Shown: positions 61,074 to 64,000 of the stretch, one piece after another
Layout of the letters: each line of letters begins with the position of its first letter
How positions within the stretch are numbered: the stretch's first letter is position 1
Origin: CAVPHV01 sp963704825
GTDB lineage: Bacteria > Actinomycetota > Acidimicrobiia > Spongiisociales > UBA5794
Direction of reading: 5' to 3'
DNA length: 64,000 bases
Assembly (NCBI GenBank): GCA_963704825.1
Contig: CAVPHV010000017.1
Span: forward strand, 124,001-188,000
Program-made: the position numbers and the translations under genes
Notes under the pieces: generated by a model
Databases searched by the model: none
The model's input: the letters and a program-made list of their open reading frames with translations, nothing else
What the model was told of the DNA's origin: nothing

Positions 61074-62486
61074 TCAGCCGCCGGCCGGTGTCTCGACGAT
61101 GCCGAGTCTCTTGCGACCGGCCTCGAGCTCCTCGTCGGGAGTCTTGCTCCGCCGCAACAACAGGTAGCCGACCACACCGGCGATCGTCGAGCCGATGAAG
61201 ATGCCGATCTTGGCCCGGTCGACGATCTGGGCATCGGTGAAGGCAAGCTCCGTGATGAACAACGAGACGGTGAAGCCGATCCCGGCCAGGGTGGCGAGGC
61301 CGAAGACCTCCCCCCATCCCGAGCGCGGCGGCAGCCTGCCGATTCCGAACTTGACCGCGAGGAACGTCGCCAGAGTGATGCCGACAGACTTGCCGACGAG
61401 CAAGCCGGCGGCGACACCGAGGGCGACGTTGCTGGCCGCGGTGTCCAGCAGATCGATGTCCACGAAGCGGACCCCGGCGTTGGCGAGGGCGAAGATCGGG
61501 ACGATCACAAACGATGACCACGGGTGGAGGGCCAGCTCGAGCCGGTCGAGCGGCGAAACCGACTCCCTGGCGATGGTCGAGAGATCCAGGGCGTCGTGAT
61601 CGACCCGCTCCCGTGCCCGCGGCGATGCGGCATCCATGTCATAGCGGCTGAGGAGCCACTTCGACTTCTGGTAGTACTCCTTGTCCGAGTACATCGCATG
61701 CACCGGCGTCAAGAACCCAAGGGCGACGCCGGCGAGGGTGGCATGGACGCCGGATTCGAACACGAAGAACCAGGTGACGATGCCGGCGACGACGTAGAAA
61801 CCCATTGAACGAATGCCAATGCGAGAAGCAAAGGCGATGGCCACGAGCGCGCCGAGGCTGGCCAGCAGCCATCCGAACGCAAGGTCGGTGGTGTAGAAGA
61901 TGGCGATGACGGCAATGGCTCCGATGTCGTCGGCAATGGCCAGCGCCAGTAGGAAGAGTTTGGCGCCGACCGAGATACGGTTGCCGAGCAGTGAGAGCAC
62001 ACCAACGGAGAAGGCGATGTCGGTGGCCATCGGGATTCCCCAACCTTGCAGGGCTTCGCCTCCGGTGCCGGCGACGAAGGCGACGTAGATGAGCGCCGGG
62101 AGCATCATCCCGCCGAGGGCGGCGATGGCAGGCAGCGCCGCCCGCTTGCGGTCCCGCAATTCGCCGACGACGAGTTCGCGCTTGATCTCTAGGCCAACAA
62201 CGAAGAAGAAGATGACCATCAGGGCGTCATTGACGATGTGCGTCAACGACTCGTCGAAGTGGAATGAGCCGATGGAGAAGGTGACGTGGGTATGCCAGAA
62301 CTCCTGGTATGACGCACCCGATCCGGCATTGGCCCAGATGAGGGCCGCGACGGTTGCGGCCAACAGCACGATGCCGCCCGCCGCCTCCACGTGGGTGAAC
62401 TGGATGAGGGGTCGCACAAAGCGGCTGGGAATAGTACGGTCGGAGTGGAGCCACGTTCGGTGGATTCGTTCGCGTTCGTCTGCCAT
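61074..62486 (-). CDS. nhaA: Na+/H+ antiporter NhaA
   Basis: 470 residues. Helix 1 starts FTHVEAAGGIVLLAATVAAL; NDALMVIFFFVVGLEIKREL and GWGIPMATDIAFSVGVLSLL are NhaA signatures, and the ion-binding pair is in LALAIADDIGAIAVIAIFY (two adjacent Asp). A hydrophilic loop of about 45 residues follows the seventh or eighth helix (PVHAMYSDKEYYQKSKW and RARERVDHDALDL), longer than in E. coli. It exchanges internal Na+ or Li+ for protons. Divergent from the CaCA exchanger, with which it may share Na+ cycling. Confidence 0.95.
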   Translation of the reverse strand: MADERERIHRTWLHSDRTIPSRFVRPLIQFTHVEAAGGIVLLAATVAALIWANAGSGASYQEFWHTHVTFSIGSFHFDESLTHIVNDALMVIFFFVVGLEIKRELVVGELRDRKRAALPAIAALGGMMLPALIYVAFVAGTGGEALQGWGIPMATDIAFSVGVLSLLGNRISVGAKLFLLALAIADDIGAIAVIAIFYTTDLAFGWLLASLGALVAIAFASRIGIRSMGFYVVAGIVTWFFVFESGVHATLAGVALGFLTPVHAMYSDKEYYQKSKWLLSRYDMDAASPRARERVDHDALDLSTIARESVSPLDRLELALHPWSSFVIVPIFALANAGVRFVDIDLLDTAASNVALGVAAGLLVGKSVGITLATFLAVKFGIGRLPPRSGWGEVFGLATLAGIGFTVSLFITELAFTDAQIVDRAKIGIFIGSTIAGVVGYLLLRRSKTPDEELEAGRKRLGIVETPAGG

Positions 62487-62575
62487 GAAGAGTGAAGGCT
62501 AGCTGCGTCGCAGCACGTGCCCTCCTCAGTTGTGGTTACCATCCTCGGGTTACCGGCAAAGAGGAGCGTGGACAA

Positions 62576-63523
62576 ATGATCGCAGCGGCGATCGCTGTGG
62601 TCGGCGGTCTTCTGCTCCTCATCTTTGCCTCCGACCGTCTCGTTGTCGCCGCGGTTCGGCTCTCCGAAGCGCTGGGGATCTCGGCCGTCTTGATCGGTGC
62701 ACTTGTGGTCGGGTTGGGCACCTCGATGCCTGAGATGCTGGTGTCTGCCCTGGCGTCGGCCAACGGCGAGGTCGAGATTGCCATGGCGAACGTGGTCGGC
62801 TCCAACATCGCCAACGTCACCTTGGTTCTGGGGGTGGCCGCCATCATTGCCGCCATCGTGGCCGAGTGGCGCATTCTGCGCCGCGAGGGCGTTCTGATGC
62901 TCACCTCGCTCCTGGCCCTCACCGCGGTGTTGTACGACCAGGAGATCGAGCGCTGGGAGGGGGGCGCTCTTGTCTTCGGCTTCGTGATCGCGGTCTACCT
63001 GTTGATTCGCTGGTCGATGAACGATGCCGAGGCCGTCAGCCATGCCGAAGCTGAGGTCAAGGAAATGGTCGGTGGCGAGCACAACGTGGGGTGGGAGGCG
63101 TTGATCGGCACGGTGACTCTGGTGCTCACAGTGCTCGGAGCGCGGTTCCTGCTCAGCGGAGCGCTCGACATCGGCGAGGAGATCGGTCTCAGCGACACGT
63201 TTCTCGGCGTGATGCTGGGCGTCGGTACGAGTCTGCCCGAGTTGGCGACGGCGACGGCAGCCATCCGGCGGCGGGAGTCGGATCTGGTGATGGGCAACGT
63301 GCTCGGCTCGAATCTGTTCAATTCTCTCGCCGTGGCCGGTCTGGCCGGCCTGGTCGGCCCGGGCCTCCTGCCCGGCCTCCCCATCGCCGCCCTCTGGGTG
63401 ATGATCGGCGTGTCAGCGCTGGCCGGGATCTTCTCTCGCACCGGCGCCCGGGGCCGCATCGTGCGCGGCGAAGGCATCGTGCTCGTCCTGGTCTTCCTCG
63501 GCTTCACCATCCTCGCGTTCTAG
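62576..63523 (+). CDS. Calcium/sodium antiporter, CaCA family (YrbG-like)
   Basis: 315 residues from ATG at 62576, SD GAGGAG 9 nt upstream. Two alpha repeats carry the ion-binding sequences LVVGLGTSMPEMLVSALASA / NVVGSNIANVTLVLG and MLGVGTSLPELATATAAIRR / NVLGSNLFNSLAVAG, with ten helices in two halves. It moves Ca2+ against Na+ or H+. The hydrophilic centre contains HAEAEVKEMVGGEHN. Confidence 0.93.
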   Translation: MIAAAIAVVGGLLLLIFASDRLVVAAVRLSEALGISAVLIGALVVGLGTSMPEMLVSALASANGEVEIAMANVVGSNIANVTLVLGVAAIIAAIVAEWRILRREGVLMLTSLLALTAVLYDQEIERWEGGALVFGFVIAVYLLIRWSMNDAEAVSHAEAEVKEMVGGEHNVGWEALIGTVTLVLTVLGARFLLSGALDIGEEIGLSDTFLGVMLGVGTSLPELATATAAIRRRESDLVMGNVLGSNLFNSLAVAGLAGLVGPGLLPGLPIAALWVMIGVSALAGIFSRTGARGRIVRGEGIVLVLVFLGFTILAF

Positions 63524-63546
63524 GAACGTTGCTCGGAGCCCACTGA

Positions 63547-63552
63547 TAGGCT
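63547..63552 (+). promoter_or_regulatory. Putative -10 box of a leaderless polX transcript
   Basis: TAGGCT ends 9 nt before the ATG at 63562. Confidence 0.4.
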
Positions 63553-63561
63553 CGGCGGGCT

Positions 63562-64000
63562 ATGACGGGTACCAATCAGGAGGTGGCGCGGCTGCTCCAA
63601 GAGATGGCCGATCTGACCAAGCTCGAAGACGGCACGCCCCAATCGTTTCGGGTTCGGGCCTATGAGAAGGCGGTCGACGCGGTCAGGGAGTTGCCGGCCA
63701 ACGTTGCCGACATGTCGGAGGCCGAACTCGTTGCAGTCGATGGGATCGGCAAGTCAACCGCAACGAAGATCCGCGAATACGTCGATTCCGGCAGCATCGC
63801 CAAGCTCGAGGGTCTGCGGGCCACCTACCCACCGGCGCTGGTCGAGCTGACTCGGATCCCCGGCCTGGGACCCAAGACCGTGATCCTGCTGCGAGATCAG
63901 CTCGGGGTCGGGTCCGTCGATCAACTGCGTGGCGCCATCGAGTCGCACCAACTGCGCGATCTGCCCGGGCTCGGCGCCCGTAGCGAAGAGAAGATCGCCA
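63562..64000 (+). CDS. polX: DNA polymerase/3'-5' exonuclease PolX, N-terminal part
   Basis: 146 residues to the window edge. The start NQEVARLLQEMADLTKLEDG then QSFRVRAYEKAVDAVREL is the PolX 8-kDa-like domain, followed by helix-hairpin-helix motifs VDGIGKSTATKIREYVDSG and RIPGLGPKTVILLRDQLG and a third LPGLGARSEEKIA. Family members add a polymerase beta-type catalytic domain and a PHP exonuclease, which would lie beyond the window. Likely base excision repair. Confidence 0.9.
   Translation, partial: MTGTNQEVARLLQEMADLTKLEDGTPQSFRVRAYEKAVDAVRELPANVADMSEAELVAVDGIGKSTATKIREYVDSGSIAKLEGLRATYPPALVELTRIPGLGPKTVILLRDQLGVGSVDQLRGAIESHQLRDLPGLGARSEEKIA

Overview
The window is a GC-rich bacterial chromosome segment with dense gene packing, many GTG starts, ATGA/GTGA gene overlaps and many promoters whose -10 box lies only 6-9 nt before the start codon (leaderless mRNAs). 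Together with an actinobacterial type small membrane protein (17378-17659), a CTTGCAG-type maltose-operon operator, and an Amt/PII/GlnD set, this points to an actinomycete, perhaps Acidimicrobiia-like. The lineage is an inference. No tRNA, rRNA, CRISPR array or complete insertion sequence was seen.

Layout. 1-7.8 kb: a proline pair (proC + proline dehydrogenase), two secreted beta-propeller-like proteins, and a TPM-domain/PspA pair. 7.9-12.6 kb: pyruvate:ferredoxin oxidoreductase coupled to a dihydroorotate-dehydrogenase-like protein. 12.7-15.5 kb: a DUF2252 protein and a radical SAM/SPASM enzyme with a SEC-C tail. 15.6-17.7 kb: a decayed stretch with remnants of an MscS channel, a CPA1 Na+/H+ antiporter and a truncated tandem copy of a small membrane protein. 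18-23 kb: GNAT, winged-helix protein, membrane heterodisulfide-reductase-like Fe-S protein, and a FetB-like permease. 23.3-39.4 kb: an alpha-glucan region with malE-malF-malG and divergent LacI regulator, two GH13 enzymes, a GH57 enzyme and a GT5 glycogen synthase, interspersed with MarR-MscS and a very unusual HD-GYP/cadherin-like transmembrane fusion. 39.8-41.8 kb: ECF sigma factor with a coupled large membrane partner, then an IS110 transposase remnant. 42-48.7 kb: two class III cyclases flanking amt-glnK and convergent glnD. 48.9-56.7 kb: LtrA, EamA transporter, prephenate dehydratase, GNAT, CNNM/CorC protein and a P-type cation ATPase. 56.7-60.3 kb: a four-gene coupled cassette led by a DNA methyltransferase and including a PD-(D/E)xK-like protein. 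60.3-64 kb: DUF547, NhaA, CaCA exchanger and the start of PolX.

Two themes run across the window. First, a 52-bp imperfect palindrome occurs three times, always just at or after the 3' end of a gene and always in the same orientation relative to that gene. Second, several conserved genes (TPM protein, DUF2252, Fe-S protein, malE, CNNM, probably one GH13 enzyme and the start of glnD) are broken by what look like single-base indels; this may be assembly error and should be settled before calling pseudogenes.

The best candidate for an undescribed system is the methyltransferase cassette at 56746-60304; the most novel protein architecture is the HD-GYP/cadherin fusion at 34497-37340.
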